From NCBI RefSeq assembly GCF_000237925.1, contig NC_031502.1, positions 9,501,035 to 9,565,034 on the forward strand: 64,000 nucleotides of DNA. The letters are read 5' to 3'. The translations under genes were made by a program, and so were the position numbers. Every line of letters starts with the position of its first letter. The stretch's first letter is position 1. The stretch is from Schistosoma mansoni (taxonomy: Eukaryota; Platyhelminthes; Trematoda; Strigeidida; Schistosomatidae). Of this stretch, positions 1-12,404 are shown in pieces. Under the pieces are notes generated by a model. The model was not told the origin of the DNA. It searched no databases and saw nothing but the letters and a program-made list of their open reading frames with translations.

Positions 1-599
1 ATCAGAGGCGATAAATGATCAATGAAATTTCTTCTCACACCTCAGATCTACTTACAAATATATACAATTTGTTATCTTAACACACTATTCGTTATCCACT
101 AGATGTCTCATACACACCACAGCAAACTTACATTAAACATCACTAACATGATTGAAGGACCTGTTTAGTATAGAGTTAACCAAAGAAAAATGTACCTATT
201 TATATTCCATAATTTTGATATTTGATTATATTTCCTTGAAAAAGCTTTGATAAGATTGCCGAGAGAAATGTTGGACTTAATCAAAATTCAATAGCTGAGA
301 TTCTAAAAATATTTTTTGTTCCTGATGTCTTGCACTAACTCGGCGCCCAACTACTGTGAAACTATTTGTTCAAATTTAGACGAAAGTTCTCATAATCTTA
401 AAATATACTGCAGAAAGTAGAGTGAGTGGATCCAAAATCACTGACCTCATTTTTAAGACTACAACTGGAGGGGTAAGTGTTGCGTTTGAAACACAGTGGG
501 ATGATTAATAATTCAGGTTAAATATATTTCGCTAAATTTATTTATTTAAACACATAAACATTGGTATAAGGAGGCACCAAATATATATGCGCCATACAA
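1..599. other. AT-rich non-coding sequence
   Basis: No open frame, splice-bounded exon or recognisable repeat was found. The composition is AT-rich like the rest of the intergenic DNA in the window. Confidence 0.5.
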
Positions 600-1105
600 A
601 TTAAATGGTTTGTGTGAGGGCTGGGATACTGCACGGGTGCCTAAACTGAAGCAGGTGGTTTTCTTAGAGGGCCACTCCCTGGGCTTTTGACCTAGAATTC
701 TAATCCACAAGGCAGTTGGAAAACTTTAAGAGATGCAGTCCCATGGTAGCCGTTGATGGACAATAGGCTCACTTGCTTCCTCAGGATCCTTGAGCAACTG
801 TGTATCATTGGTTTGGAACCAGGGTTTTCCAACTCCCCTAGGTGGATCTTCCGTATCCACCAACCCGGTTAAAGCACCGGACATTCGCTTCTCGTCCTTT
901 CAATTTCGTAATCAACACTCCTGCCGTGAGAAGGCACTGGGTAGGAATTCTGTGGCAGTGACTGTATACACGTGGCCATGTGAGAACATTTCGAAAGGGA
1001 GAGTCGATTCTCCCCATCTTCGACCGTACCAAGGCATTTGGGGGGCCATATATTCCCCAACAGGTAAAAACGTGAATATCATATCTCAACGTAGCATTTG
1101 TTAAA
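600..1105 (+). repeat. GC-richer dispersed repeat, probably a retroelement UTR fragment
   Basis: The stretch is clearly richer in G and C than its flanks and its edges are sharp. It is open in several overlapping frames on both strands (for example 790-1104 plus), none of which shows a known domain, so these frames look incidental. The style of the sequence resembles untranslated regions of multi-copy schistosome retroelements, from memory only. The orientation and family are not established. Confidence 0.4.
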
Positions 1106-1690
1106 ATAAAACCGAATTTACAGGACAACTTTTATAGGTTTTTGGGCATTATTATATAATATGACAGCAAGACAATAGTAAACAAATAAACCAGGTTGTG
1201 TGCCATTTAGACTGAAGTTCAAGATCAAACTAAAAAGATATAATAAAACAGGCGTTAATAAACTATGTTTGTATAACAATATAACCATCAGATTGGACAA
1301 CTCCACAAGGAAGAGATATAGAAACCCGAAATAAATCAGACAGACTAGTACAATTTCACAAGCACTTAAAAACATTTTAGCATTTCAATAAAACTTCATC
1401 ACATCAGAACCATAAAGTCTTCAAATCATTAGAAATGAAAGTGAGATGTTTTATCAAAGATGGATTTTAGTCCTATCAGAAGCAGTGTTTACAGAACATA
1501 AAATTCATCTCTTAGAGATTAGAACATTCATTAACACTAATTAGACAGATCAGTCTAACAATCATTTGCAGTATGTGTAAATCAGATTCTTTTATGGTAA
1601 CAATATAGATATATAAGATTCGAGAAAAATGTAATTACGATTGGACCAAAACATACAGAAATGTTGTAAGATGAAAAAAAATAATAAGAA
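1106..1690. other. AT-rich non-coding sequence
   Basis: No exon or repeat recognised. It would be the 3' side of the minus-strand terminal exon at 1691-1847. Minus-strand ORF 1375-1118 is very hydrophobic and low in complexity and is not supported as a gene. Confidence 0.4.
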
Positions 1691-1847
1691 CTAAGTTATA
1701 ACCCTTTGTGGGTATTCAAGGATAAGCTTATCAATCTCTGTCGGTATATGAGTCCCTTGAATGAATGCCTTTATATCACCTTCATTCAAAAGGCGATTGT
1801 TTTCTATATCGTTATTCAGAGAGTTCAAGATCTGTTCTTTGCCCAAT
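1691..1847 (-). CDS. Candidate terminal exon of an unidentified minus-strand gene
   Basis: Read on the minus strand, a pyrimidine-rich tract ending in TTTACAG at 1848-1854 is followed by one base that completes a split codon. Fifty-one sense codons and a TAG stop (1693-1691) follow. The predicted peptide begins LGKEQILNSL, contains a charged, helical-looking middle and ends in YPQRVIT. I do not recognise the family. The long open frame directly after a good acceptor in AT-rich DNA is what suggests a real last exon. It needs an upstream exon ending with two bases of a codon. The MPHOSPH6-like exon upstream (7471-7036) ends with one base at each donor I see, so a direct join would use another frame and stop after seven codons. 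Either another exon lies between them or this belongs to a different gene. Confidence 0.4.
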
Positions 1848-1859
1848 CTGTAAATCAAA

Positions 1860-4740
1860 AATAGGTCACTTCAGTCCTGAGTATCAACAACACAAAAAAT
1901 ATAAATCTTTGCTAATTCATGTACGATGGCAATACTAGTAACTAACAAAAGTTATTTACCATTATGTATATGATTAAAACAACATCAAATTTTTTTAACG
2001 AAACAAGTTTCACCAACGCATATATGTATCCCAGCTGAGGACTGCGAAACGGAACAAAATATGCTTCAGACCCTACTGTTAGAGAATATTCAAAAATATA
2101 AGGGAGTCGTAGATAGTAGACTATTTATTGATCAGTTTGCAAGGTATTAGTCGTAGTTACTAAACGCGCATTAAGCGGAAGTTTCAAAACAAAAACGTGA
2201 TAGGGTCACCGTACCCATAAAGTCTTATGAAACCACTCAGTGACACCGGCTTACAATCTATTTTACATAAACACTATCAGCTATGATTCATATGACCTAA
2301 CAGGAAAGGGACAACAACAAGGGATAACTTAACTAATAAGTAAAATTATTCGACAGATCCATCAACACTTAAATCTTTAATAAGCCACTCATTTCTGGAA
2401 TTTTAAAATATTTATCAAAACTGTTTCTTACTCAATATTATATTGTATTTTCAGTTCACTTACAGATACAACAGCAAAGATAAGAAAAGAAAACTCACCA
2501 AATTAAAAAAGCATTTCTGCAGATTTAGAAATTAAAAATATGTTAATCAGTGATCAATCCCAATTGCATACTCATTATTTATAGATGTATATTAGAATCA
2601 TTCAACTAATAACCATACATGAACCACCCCTATATTATTTTCAAAGATTTTCTTAGAAACCAGTAAACAAATTAAAGTAGTGTGTACTCCAATCAAGAAT
2701 ATAATTATTAATGTAGAAATACGTTTTACACCACATGTACAGAGAACATTTATTTTCTAACAATATATTTTACATTGCTAATATTACTTTCCATTTTCCT
2801 AGTAAAATAAAACCTCCTAGATTTTCTTCTTCATTATCTCAGATATGTGCTCGTTCCGCTCAACTTATTTATATTTTGTGATCGAATCCGATACAGTAAA
2901 CGATTAAATTTAGCTTATTCATTAGAAAAGAGGTGATAGGCTGGATTATAGCCTGCAATTAGCAATTTTTTCAAAACTGCGGACTGAGTTAGATTGGATC
3001 CCGAAATTCTCTTATAGAGCAATCCTGGCACTTACGTTTGTTTAGTTTATTATGTTGGTTAAAGTGTAGGAACCATATCCTGTACCCTTGAATGTCATTA
3101 GGGGGAACATTGTGTTTGATTACTTAACAAACTTATATTGACCCAATGTCTATCGCTTTATAAGACAAATGTATCTTGTAGTAAAATATCTCAGCATTCA
3201 GGACACATTGAACACGACATTAACAGTTATACATATTTCAGAATGGAATAAACCTTAATGTAACCAACAAACGCATCCTAAAAGAAGCGAATTATGAGGT
3301 CAAAATAATAAGAGAACAACATTGGTAAATAACCCTATGGTTAGACTAAATCTAGGAATAGGTAATATTGAGTCCCAGTTTCAACTTAGTAAGAGCAGTG
3401 AGAATACTACTATTTAGGTACAAAGAACCATAGAAGAGTAGTTACATGTCGTCGCTTAGCTGGGATATGTATGTTAAAGATGGATCGTTTGACGACCTTC
3501 GAGTACTATATCAGTTTCTGGGAGAAAAAAAACTGGGTAAACAATCACAATGAGTATAAATTATTGGAACCCCTGGCGTGTTTTAACGTAGTTGTGAAGG
3601 TTACACCATAGCTCTCTGAAAAACGAAGAAAGTTGCTCAACTAAGAAAAGCAAACCTTAGTTGTTTACGAAGTTAATTGTTGGTGTAGCATCCCTATGAC
3701 AAAGTTTAATAAAAGTTTATTAACAGCCGTGCTATATTGATTTGATTGCACCTGACGTTACTAAAAATCTGGCAAGGATTGAATGAAACATAGTGGACAC
3801 GAATGAAGCGTAATCACAAGATTCCAACTTTACTAGGTGATAAGTGACCAATAAATACACTTATTTAACAATGGTTTAAGTTTTTATAGGCCAAAATCAC
3901 ATATTTTCAGATAACAGAATACCTGTCCTTAGATTTAAAACAATGAAAGTATTTTAATTCGCATGTTAGAAAACTCAACATGACAAGGACAATAAAGTAT
4001 AAAAAATAACTAGATAAACGACACAACACAATACACTTATCTTTATTTTAACAACTGAACTTGGTTTATTAATTCAGATTCTGTTTCTGAGGTGAGTGAG
4101 TTGGAATGTCGTACCTGTACTGTAATAGAGAGGTACTATCACATGACAAGCTAGTGTTCAATACACACAAATAGCTACCTGTAGAACTGTACTAATAAGA
4201 CTATGGAATAATTGAATCCTATTTATAAAATGCTGTTCCTGTATTATTATTGGTTTTCTGAAAACTAGTAGTCAATTATGTATAGAAAGATCTCAAAAAC
4301 GCAAATATCTGATTGTATCAGAAGGCATAAATATGTTAATACTTTTCTTCTTTGAAGCTAGTAGACTGACGTTAATATAAGTTTGGAATTCCACTAATGC
4401 TAAGTAGCAAAGAAAAGTATAAGTTACGAATTTATATACCCAATCCTGAGACAAAAACTTCAAGAAGGTACTTAAGGTTTAAAGTAATCACGTCTCTTTC
4501 CAATGTTCTAAGTGATGACTGCCTAATGCCTTATTAATTTACAAACCAAAAGATATAAAAGAAATTGGACAAATCGTTCTTATGATCAACGGAGTAAACC
4601 GTATACACACTCTCAACCTAAATCAGATCTATCATTTTGAGATTACTTGTGTGATAGGGGAGTTGTAATTATTGTTAGTTAATCTGTGGCTAAATTCTAG
4701 AAATTTGTCAAGTCGAAAGAAAACGTTTTTACGGATTAGC
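1860..4740. other. AT-rich non-coding sequence, possibly intronic
   Basis: Nearly 2.9 kb with no open frame of note and no clear repeat. If the terminal exon at 1691-1847 belongs with the exon at 7036-7471, this would be intron. Around 2031-2052 there is a short run (CTGAGGA, then GCGAAACGG nine bases on) that resembles a collapsed hammerhead core like that of the SINEs further right, but too little is left to call it. Confidence 0.4.
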
Positions 4741-5000
4741 TGTGTACATTTCACAATACTAAGGAACCTTGGATACTAAAGGATTGAGAAGCAACTTTAC
4801 GGACTACCATTCATTGGAATCATACTGTAATGCTTCAGTAGACAAAAGAAATAACTCCAGTGGGATTGTGATGAGGTGTAACCTATCATTCGTCCGCGTG
4901 TGCAGGTTTTTGGAGTTTTCTAGAGGCTTTAAGCAACCCTCCAGAATGAGGTTTTGCTACGCCCTAACTTTTCCAACCTGAAACCTGGCACTTCCTTAAA
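4740..5000. repeat. Unidentified repeat-like segment
   Basis: A 70-codon plus-strand frame (4769-4981) lies in a patch richer in G and C than its flanks. The frame has no recognisable domain, and its first codon is not a convincing start. Position next to a LINE tail at 5160 and the composition suggest retroelement-derived sequence. Confidence 0.25.
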
Positions 5001-5159
5001 CTTCATAATAATGCACTTTTATCCTCACGTTTAACTAAATTATACAACTGTATTTCATTTCTGTGGTCATGCTTCTACTGAGAAACATGGCACTTAGTGT
5101 ATAAAAGGCTTAGTATGTAAATATTTAGTGAGACCTATTCGTACGTCCCGGCATGTGAT

Positions 5160-5700
5160 TAAGGAGAATGGCGTATTGTGACTATCTACAAAATTTCTTC
5201 GTCATTACAAATAAAGTAGGCTGGAAGAAAGCTAAGGACAGCCAAACCAGAACATGGCATCAGTCCATGAGGTCACTGACAATTGGACTGCATCACGTTA
5301 ATAAGTGCAGACTACCTGGTTTAGATCCGCGTGATTATTGTTACCAATGGTTGGAGACTCTGGGTGACACGACTTAGAATCGATCACAATAGCGTAGGCG
5401 TATACACTCTTGGTCTGCTGTTCAACCGTGGGATTAAAATTGTTTTATACCTTTATTTCTACGAAATAACTCTTTCTTCCGGTACTATATCCCTATACAC
5501 AGTCTTTCTTTTATATATTACTACCGTTGAAGTAACTACGTCTATGAATTCGCTGTTCATCTTGTTATGTTTATGAGGTGTGGCAACTTGGATCGATGCA
5601 TACATGTGCCTGGTCCTACGTTGCGGCTGAGTGATTGGGGACTTTGGACGGAATGGGTCAAGATCATTTAACATGGCGCAGGTGTATCCATTCTTTGTCT
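5160..5700 (+). mobile_element. RTE-type LINE, 3' end fragment (C-terminal tail plus 3' UTR)
   Basis: A plus-strand frame at 5168-5377 encodes the conserved C-terminal tail found in a common schistosome RTE-type reverse transcriptase. Recognisable pieces are GWKKA, TRTWHQSM, CRLPGLDPRDY and QWLETLGD. The rest of the protein upstream is missing, so this is a strongly 5'-truncated copy, as is usual for LINE insertions. Sequence to about 5700 is the matching 3' UTR and contains the first of two copies of a repeated unit (see 5517-5945). Family assignment rests on recalled motifs. Confidence 0.6.
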
Positions 5701-5945
5701 TACCCCAAATTCTAAGCTTTTGAACCCTTCATAACTTTTTTTGTGTTTATTTCACCTATGTATATCTTATTGAATTGTATCTTTGATGCCTAATCTTTTC
5801 TATCACCACTCATACTGTTACTACTTCTAGTACACTGAGATATTCGGCCTAACAACTTCATCTCTTCATGCTAACAGAGTATGGTAACCTGAACCGATGT
5901 GCATAAGTACCGGATTCTACGTTGCAACTGAGTGACCGACTAATC
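5517..5945 (+). repeat. Two degenerate direct copies of a LINE 3'-UTR unit, offset about 300 bp
   Basis: A segment around 5580-5640 (with GATCGATGCATA, CTACGTTGC and GAGTGA in order) recurs in decayed form around 5880-5940 (GAACCGATGTGCATA, CTACGTTGC, GAGTGACC). The corresponding blocks are displaced by about 300 bases, so the 3' UTR of the LINE tail has either been duplicated in tandem or has received a second truncated copy. Confidence 0.55.
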
Positions 5946-5959
5946 CAAAATCACGATAT

Positions 5960-7030
5960 TAGAACAAAACACAAAACTATTTGAATACTTTCGTACATAA
6001 GGTAAATAATTTTCAATTACAGCTTTTTCTTTTTTTCTCTTCGATGTTTTGGGTTTTTAAACTTCGATTGTTTGCGTTCTGAGATAAAAAGAAAACATAA
6101 AGATCTTTAATGATACAGGAATTTAATAAATTGAAGATATTTTCGATTTATAAATACTGTTAGTTGTAAAAACTCGATAACAAGCCAAAAAATCTTGAAT
6201 TTATTAAACAATAGTACCCCATGATACTCTTCAAATGGCCTTAGTAAGAGCTAAAATCGGGGATAGACCACCTTTTTCACCATAGCGACTTTAAATACAC
6301 ACATGTTTGAAGCCTTTGACAAGCACGTTCAACTCTGTCATTAAATGTCATGTAAATCAGTGATCAGGCAAAGATTAATGAGCCAATCGTACTTATGCGT
6401 AAGAGCTAGTGATGATACTCTCAGTGTAAATAGACAAGAAAGAGTTCATTTAGGCAGCTCCGTCGAATCTGTTGAACGAATAAATGGACTACTCTAACCC
6501 AAGAAATCGACAACAGTTCGATCATCACATAACTTGGAGGTTGATATTTGAACTTGTGTTATTGGGGATGTGGTGCCACGAAGAACTCTCAAACTATTCC
6601 ACACTTTCTAGTTTGAATGCATGAAGAAAGATACTTTCGAAAGTATCAGAATCATGGTTAATTTTTACTATATCCGAAATTGTTATACTGATATAACCCG
6701 TTATTGTTTTGCAGTTAGGTCATTTGGTTTATATTTATAATCATAAACCTGGTAATAATATTATACATATAATATGAAAGGTCCGATTCATGATAGCCGC
6801 TAACTTTTCTAGCTATTGAATTGTATGATCACTTAGATTGTGGTTGTGGTATGTTAACGGATGCTAATATAATAAAAAATATATTTCATCATATAGAATA
6901 AAATGATGAAGAGTTCCTCTTCCAAAAAAATAGACAGAAATATAATGAAAACATTGGACCATTCATATAACTCTGGCCTAAATGTTTGGTAAATCAGTGT
7001 ATAGCATGTTGAAACGAACCATTTACAAGA
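5960..7030. other. AT-rich non-coding sequence downstream of the MPHOSPH6-like exon
   Basis: No exon identified. The minus-strand frame of the exon at 7036-7471 stays open to 6854, but beyond the donor at 7035 it becomes hydrophobic and low in complexity, which reads as intron. ACTTTCGAAAGT near 6632 is a perfect 12-bp palindrome with no assigned role. Confidence 0.4.
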
Positions 7031-7035
7031 ATTAC

Positions 7036-7471
7036 CTTCAAATTTTCTGAAACGGATACTTGTTTTTGATGCCCGGCCATCAAATGATTGCGAATACTCA
7101 CAAACAGAGTTGTCCCGATTGGGCAAACGAGAATCGGGTGAGTTGTTAACCTGAGATTTAGGAATGGTGTCGGCGTTAGTAGGAGAATTAAAGCCACCGA
7201 AACTTTCTCGAGACCCAGGTGATACATTGTAGAGTTTAAAAATACTTTTAACAAACTGATAACGATATTTCGACTTAAGGATGGTTGCTCTTTTGTTGAT
7301 ACGTTTTTCTACAGAAGAAGGAAGTTTGAATCCATACTCTTGTGAATTAGGAAGGATGTCTGGGACACCTTGATTAGTAGCTTTCTCCTTGGCGACGAGA
7401 GTTCGTCGCATAAAATTCATTTGGAGTAAGTTCTTCGATATACCAAGCTCACTAATATCTAAGTTAGACAT
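7036..7471 (-). CDS. MPHOSPH6: MPHOSPH6-like (exosome cofactor), first coding exon, partial
   Basis: The ATG at 7471 opens a frame whose start resembles M-phase phosphoprotein 6. ISKNLLQMNFMRR (residues about 11-23) matches the human LSKNLLRMKFMQR block, and SFGGFN (about residue 90) matches the human SFRGFN block. Known members bind the nuclear RNA exosome and the helicase MTR4 and help 5.8S rRNA 3'-end processing. After the SFGGFN block the chain is rich in Ser, Asn and Pro, then turns basic near the exon end. The most likely donor is GAAG|GTAATT (end 7036). A stronger-looking donor, GTGAGT, lies further upstream near 7100; both end with one base of a codon. The remaining exon or exons are not located. 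The match is from memory and short, so the name is likely but not certain. Confidence 0.6.
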
Positions 7472-9589
7472 TGTTAACTACACATAAAGCAATAAATGGA
7501 GGACAAAATAAGTAGATTTCAGATAATTTATATTGAATATACTACAGCTATATTAAGGAAGTTTGATTGTGTCAAGTACCTACCATTTAGCCGCTAAAAC
7601 GACTGACCACACTTCTCTATGTGACCATGAATTAACAGTCTTTATCTAGAATATCTACTCACTGTTTCTATAGAGCGAGGGTGTTCTCAGAAGAGATGAG
7701 CAAGATCATTCTAATGAGGTCAGATAACTTCATTTCACAGACCTGTGGTATGGATAGATTGAAACATAATATCTCATTATCATTCGCGGTTGTTTATATG
7801 CCTATTCCAATAAAGTGCCCATGAGTAGAAAAGACAGTTTATCTTGGAAGTACTGAAACATATGAAACACAGGCGGAGGATATAATTACCGCTAATCGAA
7901 ATACACACAACCCGATAAATTCACTGGACAACTTGTAAGCAGTAGATTGAAATAACAGCTAAGTGGACCTGTCGCGTAAAAATGACCATGCAAAGGTAAG
8001 CGTCAACAGATGTATGCTAGCTGTTTTACTCGATACCAGCTAGTCTCTAATTCACCCCAAGATATGGTAGTATAAACGATATTGACAGGTCTTTACAAAG
8101 GAGTTAAGTAGCATGCATGCCCCCATTAAACTACATCTTAGGAAGATATGCATGATCCTCTCAGACCTCAGATATAATCCCAAGGAATATTTTGGACACT
8201 GAAATTGCCGAAATCTACTAGATGGCAAGCAGATTGAGGAAATAAAGACTAATAGGAAGAAAACGATTGCTACAAGTAAGTCTGTCGAGAAAAAGTGGCC
8301 GGGCACATTTATTGCATCCGCACTTAGTAACGAAAGCAATCAACGACAAGTAGAAATAACATAAACGTGAGATTAAGATAATCTGATAATCGAGACCAGA
8401 ATCTGATATCATAAGGCTTCGAATGGGCTCAGGATAAAAAAGTGATGAATGAAATGTTAGGTCCAGGCCAAACTGTCCCCATGACCTTGAGTGGCTCTGA
8501 TCAAGGCGAGTGTTCCGTATTTAAAGTCCTCAGGGTTGGTTGGTATTTTTTTATAATGAGTTAATAATGTTCAGATGATTAATTAATATGTTTACGTCTG
8601 AATACTTAGAAGCCGTTTAAAATCATTTCGAGTATGCTATCTTCCTTTTTTTAGTGCAAATATCACATTGGCTTTAGAGTAATTGTACATTGGAAAGCTG
8701 CCGTTTTTTCCCTCGTAGTTGAAGATTGTATTAGATTCCGAAAATAACGTGATATCAGGTAACAGAATGACATGCGATTCTAGGGACTGTTTACGTTGGC
8801 AAAGAAATGTCTAACACTGTTGGTCCATCTTCCAGTCCCCGAAATATTTCGGTTAATATAAATGGACGGTTTGGACAGCTGATAAAAAAGCAAAGTTTTC
8901 TTGTTTCAAGGTGGTTTCCATAAAACATTTAATGTATTTCAGTGCGTAAGATAAGCGTAGTTCTATTACTTCATAGACGACGCACACTCATTATATGCAA
9001 GTGGAGAGAGCAGATTATTTAGAACGAATCCTCAACTGGCTAAGAAGTCAGTTTCTTTAATGATACGCAAACCCAGGCCTCCTCATGACACCGACCCGAA
9101 TTGCTGAAAATACCTGTATTCTCATGTACTTCCAATACAGCCGAGAATATTCCCTATATAAGCATTCTGCCGTCAGCGAATAGCGATCATCTAGTTTTGT
9201 CATTCTTTTTTGTGTCTGGTGGCATATTACACGGTCGGATTCGGCTCGACCCATATGTGTAGAGAGCAAACACAGCAGTCACACAAGAATACGTCGCAAC
9301 AACGAACTGATCAGCAAATGATACCTCATCAATTGAAGTAGCATGGTCTATATTTAAAGGTACACTAGGCTTAGTTACCTCCCCGTTTATACGATACTTT
9401 GTACTATGTAGACCCGAAAACTGGCTACCACAAATAACTAAAGAAGTCAAGAAACTTCTTAGTTGTAGGAAAAAGCACTGGAGTACTTACCCCTATAGGT
9501 TCTGAACGGTACGGGTCCACTTATTGTAAGACTAAGAACGCTTGAAAAGTGTTGAGGAGTAAGGCTTGACATTCATATGAAGAGCAATT
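7472..9589. other. Intergenic sequence with unassigned GC-richer patches
   Basis: This holds the presumed promoter side of the MPHOSPH6-like gene and about 2 kb with overlapping short frames on the minus strand (8052-8412, 9057-9450). None of them shows a known domain, a clear start or exon borders. The patch at 9050-9460 is less AT-rich than the surroundings and may be old repeat DNA. Confidence 0.35.
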
Positions 9590-12404
9590 GGTTACGGATC
9601 ATGAAAACAGTCCGAAAGGGCCATCCTCATACATAATTAATACTTGGTAGCGAACAAAGTTAACTCTGCCTGTAGCTCTTCTAAGGTTACTGCCGGTCCC
9701 AATCCCGAGTAAATGAGTAGGGTTGGGCATGCCGTCAGCAACCCCATCCCGTAGAGAACGCCCAAGCTGAAAAGACGCTGTCCAGAGTAAATAATTTAAA
9801 CCATTTAAACTCTGCCCTGACACTTGATGAATCTTTTCAGAAGAATTACGGTACCTCATGTTGAAAGCCGAGATTATTCGGAAGTCGCGAAGCTGCTGTC
9901 CCTTCTAACAACCAGAGCGACCATTGACATAGGTACATGAAATGTTCGGAAAATGTGAAAAAAACCTGGGAGAAGCAGTCAGGTCGCTGTGAAAATGAGT
10001 AGATACAACTTGACGGTTTTCGGAACAAGTGAAACCCGTTGGACACAAGCTGGACACAAAATGATAGATTCATGAGAGATGGTGTTGTACTGTAGTACGA
10101 AGAAGGAAATGTTTCTCACACACAACGAGTTGTACAGACACTGTTCAAATCAGAATGAAAAGCACTTACAGAATGGGAATCTCATGGATCCAGGATCATC
10201 AAAACATTCTTCAAAGCGAAGAAAGAGGGGATTACATAGAATTTTATCCAGTGCTATGCACCCAACAATGAAAGCAATGAAGATGATAAGGATCAATCTC
10301 GTGAGGCTGCAATCGATCACAGCTAAGTGATTAAGTAAGGACCTGACGATCCTGATGGGAGACGTGAACGACAAAGTCGGAATGAACAACACCGAGTATG
10401 AAGATATCATGGGACGACATGGATCGGGAGAAAGGAACAAGAATGGCGATATATATATGTGAATCAATGTGCCTTCAACAAAATGGTTATAGGCGGCATA
10501 ATATTCCGTCACAAACATATACACAAGGCTACATGGGTCTCTCACTTGATCACACTACAGAGAACAAGATCGATTATATTTGCATCAATAAAATGTCCAT
10601 AAGGACAATGGGAGAAGTGAGAACCAGGAGAGGAACTGACATAGCTCCAGACTACCATCTGATGGTCGCTAAGATGAAACTGAGGCTAAAGAAACACTGG
10701 ATAACTGTGGAAACAACATTACAAAGGTTCAATACAATCTTCCTTCGAAATGCTGACACACTCAATGAATTGAAGATGACTTCCAACAACTGATTCCAGG
10801 CCCTACAACATATGCTTAATGAGGAAAACTACTATGGGGAAAAACTGGAAAGAAATTGAAGAAACACTAACTTCAACTTGCCCGACGTGACAGGGGTACA
10901 AGAACCATCATCATAAGGGATAGATCGCTGTAGAAACCTTGCTTTGAATTTGATGGAAGAACAAGAAGACAGCCGAACAAGAACAAAGAAAGTTGAATAT
11001 ACAGAAACAAACAAGCGAGTGAAGAAGAGCATTAGAGCTGACAAGTAGAAATACGTGGAATACCAAGCAGTCGGAGAGGAAAAAGCTGACAGAGAAGGGA
11101 ATATGAGACAATTATATCATGCGCCTAAGAAACCGATAGGAGAATATTGTAAACCAGAGTGATAATAGTAATGATAATAATATATTTCTGCAAGGGCAGA
11201 TACATGCCATTTTACAGGCATTATCTACAAGTTACAACATATACTGGTTCACAGTATGCATCCCAAGCAGGTTTTTTTAGTAAATATAGTCTACAGAAGT
11301 TGATAGCAGTTCATTCGTTCAGATACACTGTGTTTTCTTCAAAATATTTTCCAAAGGGGCATCGCGTCCACATTACATACCAGATCCAATCTCGACAAAA
11401 ATTGAATTAGGGTCGTGCTAAGTATTTATGTAATGCAGCTTTTTAAGTTTATGGTTGTTATAAAGTAGACTTGTGGAGAGCCTGGTGCAAACTATGACCT
11501 TGAGAATGTGCGTACGTCAAGCTCGTTTCAGATGTCAGAAGTTACATAGCTTCACCCTCAGAGCAAGCTTCTGAAGAGAAAAAAATAAACCGAGGAGCAG
11601 CAAGGCATTTGGATATGAACGATAACCAATGCTTAACATTTAGTAGTGGAACAGACGGAAGTATGATAAATTATTAGATTAAATCGATATTAGCTCATGT
11701 TGCTAGAGTGAAATGTGATCAGGGGCTCCAGATGAAAGAATGCAGTAATAAAGAACAATGAGTTGTGATATTTATCACGGCGGAGTAGGTTCGAATGAAG
11801 GAAGGGAAGTCAAGATTGGAATGAGGGAGACTGTTTATTAGAACAGAGGGTGCATATAGAGAGTAGAACGTTAAGTAAAATAACAACCATATCCTTTACA
11901 GTCTGACCAGTCAAGGACAAATAAGGCAAGTCAATCACTGAGATTTGAGAACAGTGGAACAGGTGGGTAAAGCACTAAGAAGTGCTTTTGAATAGACCAG
12001 CTCCACTGAACCCACCAGACATCAGGGCAGCACAAACAGACCTTCCTATAGATATCACTCCACCAACGATCGAACAAATCATCATGACCACCAGAAAAAA
12101 TAAGAGTTGGGAATCAGCAGGCCAAACAACATACCATCTGAAGCACTAAAGTCAGACATACAAGTAACTACAACGGTACTTCACGTTCTATTCAGAAATG
12201 TTTGGAAGGGAAAACAAGTACCAACACATTGTAAATAAGGATATCTCATCAACATACCAAGGAAAGGAGATCTGAACAAGCGTGAGAACTACATAGGTAT
12301 CACACTACTATCAGTACAAGAAAAAGTTCTCAACAGAGTGTTGTTGAACCGAATGAAAGATTCTCTTTCACTATCAACAGGCCAGATTCCGTAAGGATGG
12401 AATC
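9590..12404 (+). mobile_element. RTE-type LINE (SR2-like), 3'-truncated and decayed, with a nested insertion
   Basis: About 9600-9860 looks like the GC-richer 5' UTR of the element. From about 9930 the endonuclease domain is readable across several frames: the NVR and SRYNLTVFGTSETRWTQAG region near 9940-10050, the DHTTENKIDYICIN block (10550-10595), and KMKLRLKKHW. A linker follows to about 11158. The coding sequence is interrupted by an insertion of about 740 bp and resumes near 11898 with NRPAPLNPPDI and the early reverse-transcriptase region (PPTIEQI), ending at the RT block QQARFRKDG at about 12400. The catalytic part of the RT, the C-terminus and the 3' UTR are absent because another LINE begins there. 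Many stops and frame changes make it inactive. The same family occurs at 44522-46620 on the other strand. Encoded activities would be nicking endonuclease and reverse transcription for target-primed retrotransposition. Confidence 0.75.
11159..11897. mobile_element. Nested insertion of about 740 bp inside the RTE LINE, family unknown
   Basis: The RTE coding sequence breaks after the CKPE block at about 11158 and resumes at PVKDK at about 11900. The intervening DNA has no RTE similarity. Its left end is a TAA/ATAATA-rich run (11160-11185), as expected for the simple-repeat tail of a retroposon lying on the minus strand. Short matching bases at the two edges (GAGTGA on the left, TGACCA on the right) would fit a small target duplication. 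A plus-strand frame at 11159-11410 is not convincing as a protein. It could instead be an isolated terminal repeat of another retroelement. Confidence 0.5.

Noticed and set aside
9599-10545. Minus-strand frames of 75-131 codons
   Set aside because: They lie opposite the RTE 5' UTR and endonuclease on the plus strand and show no motifs of their own.
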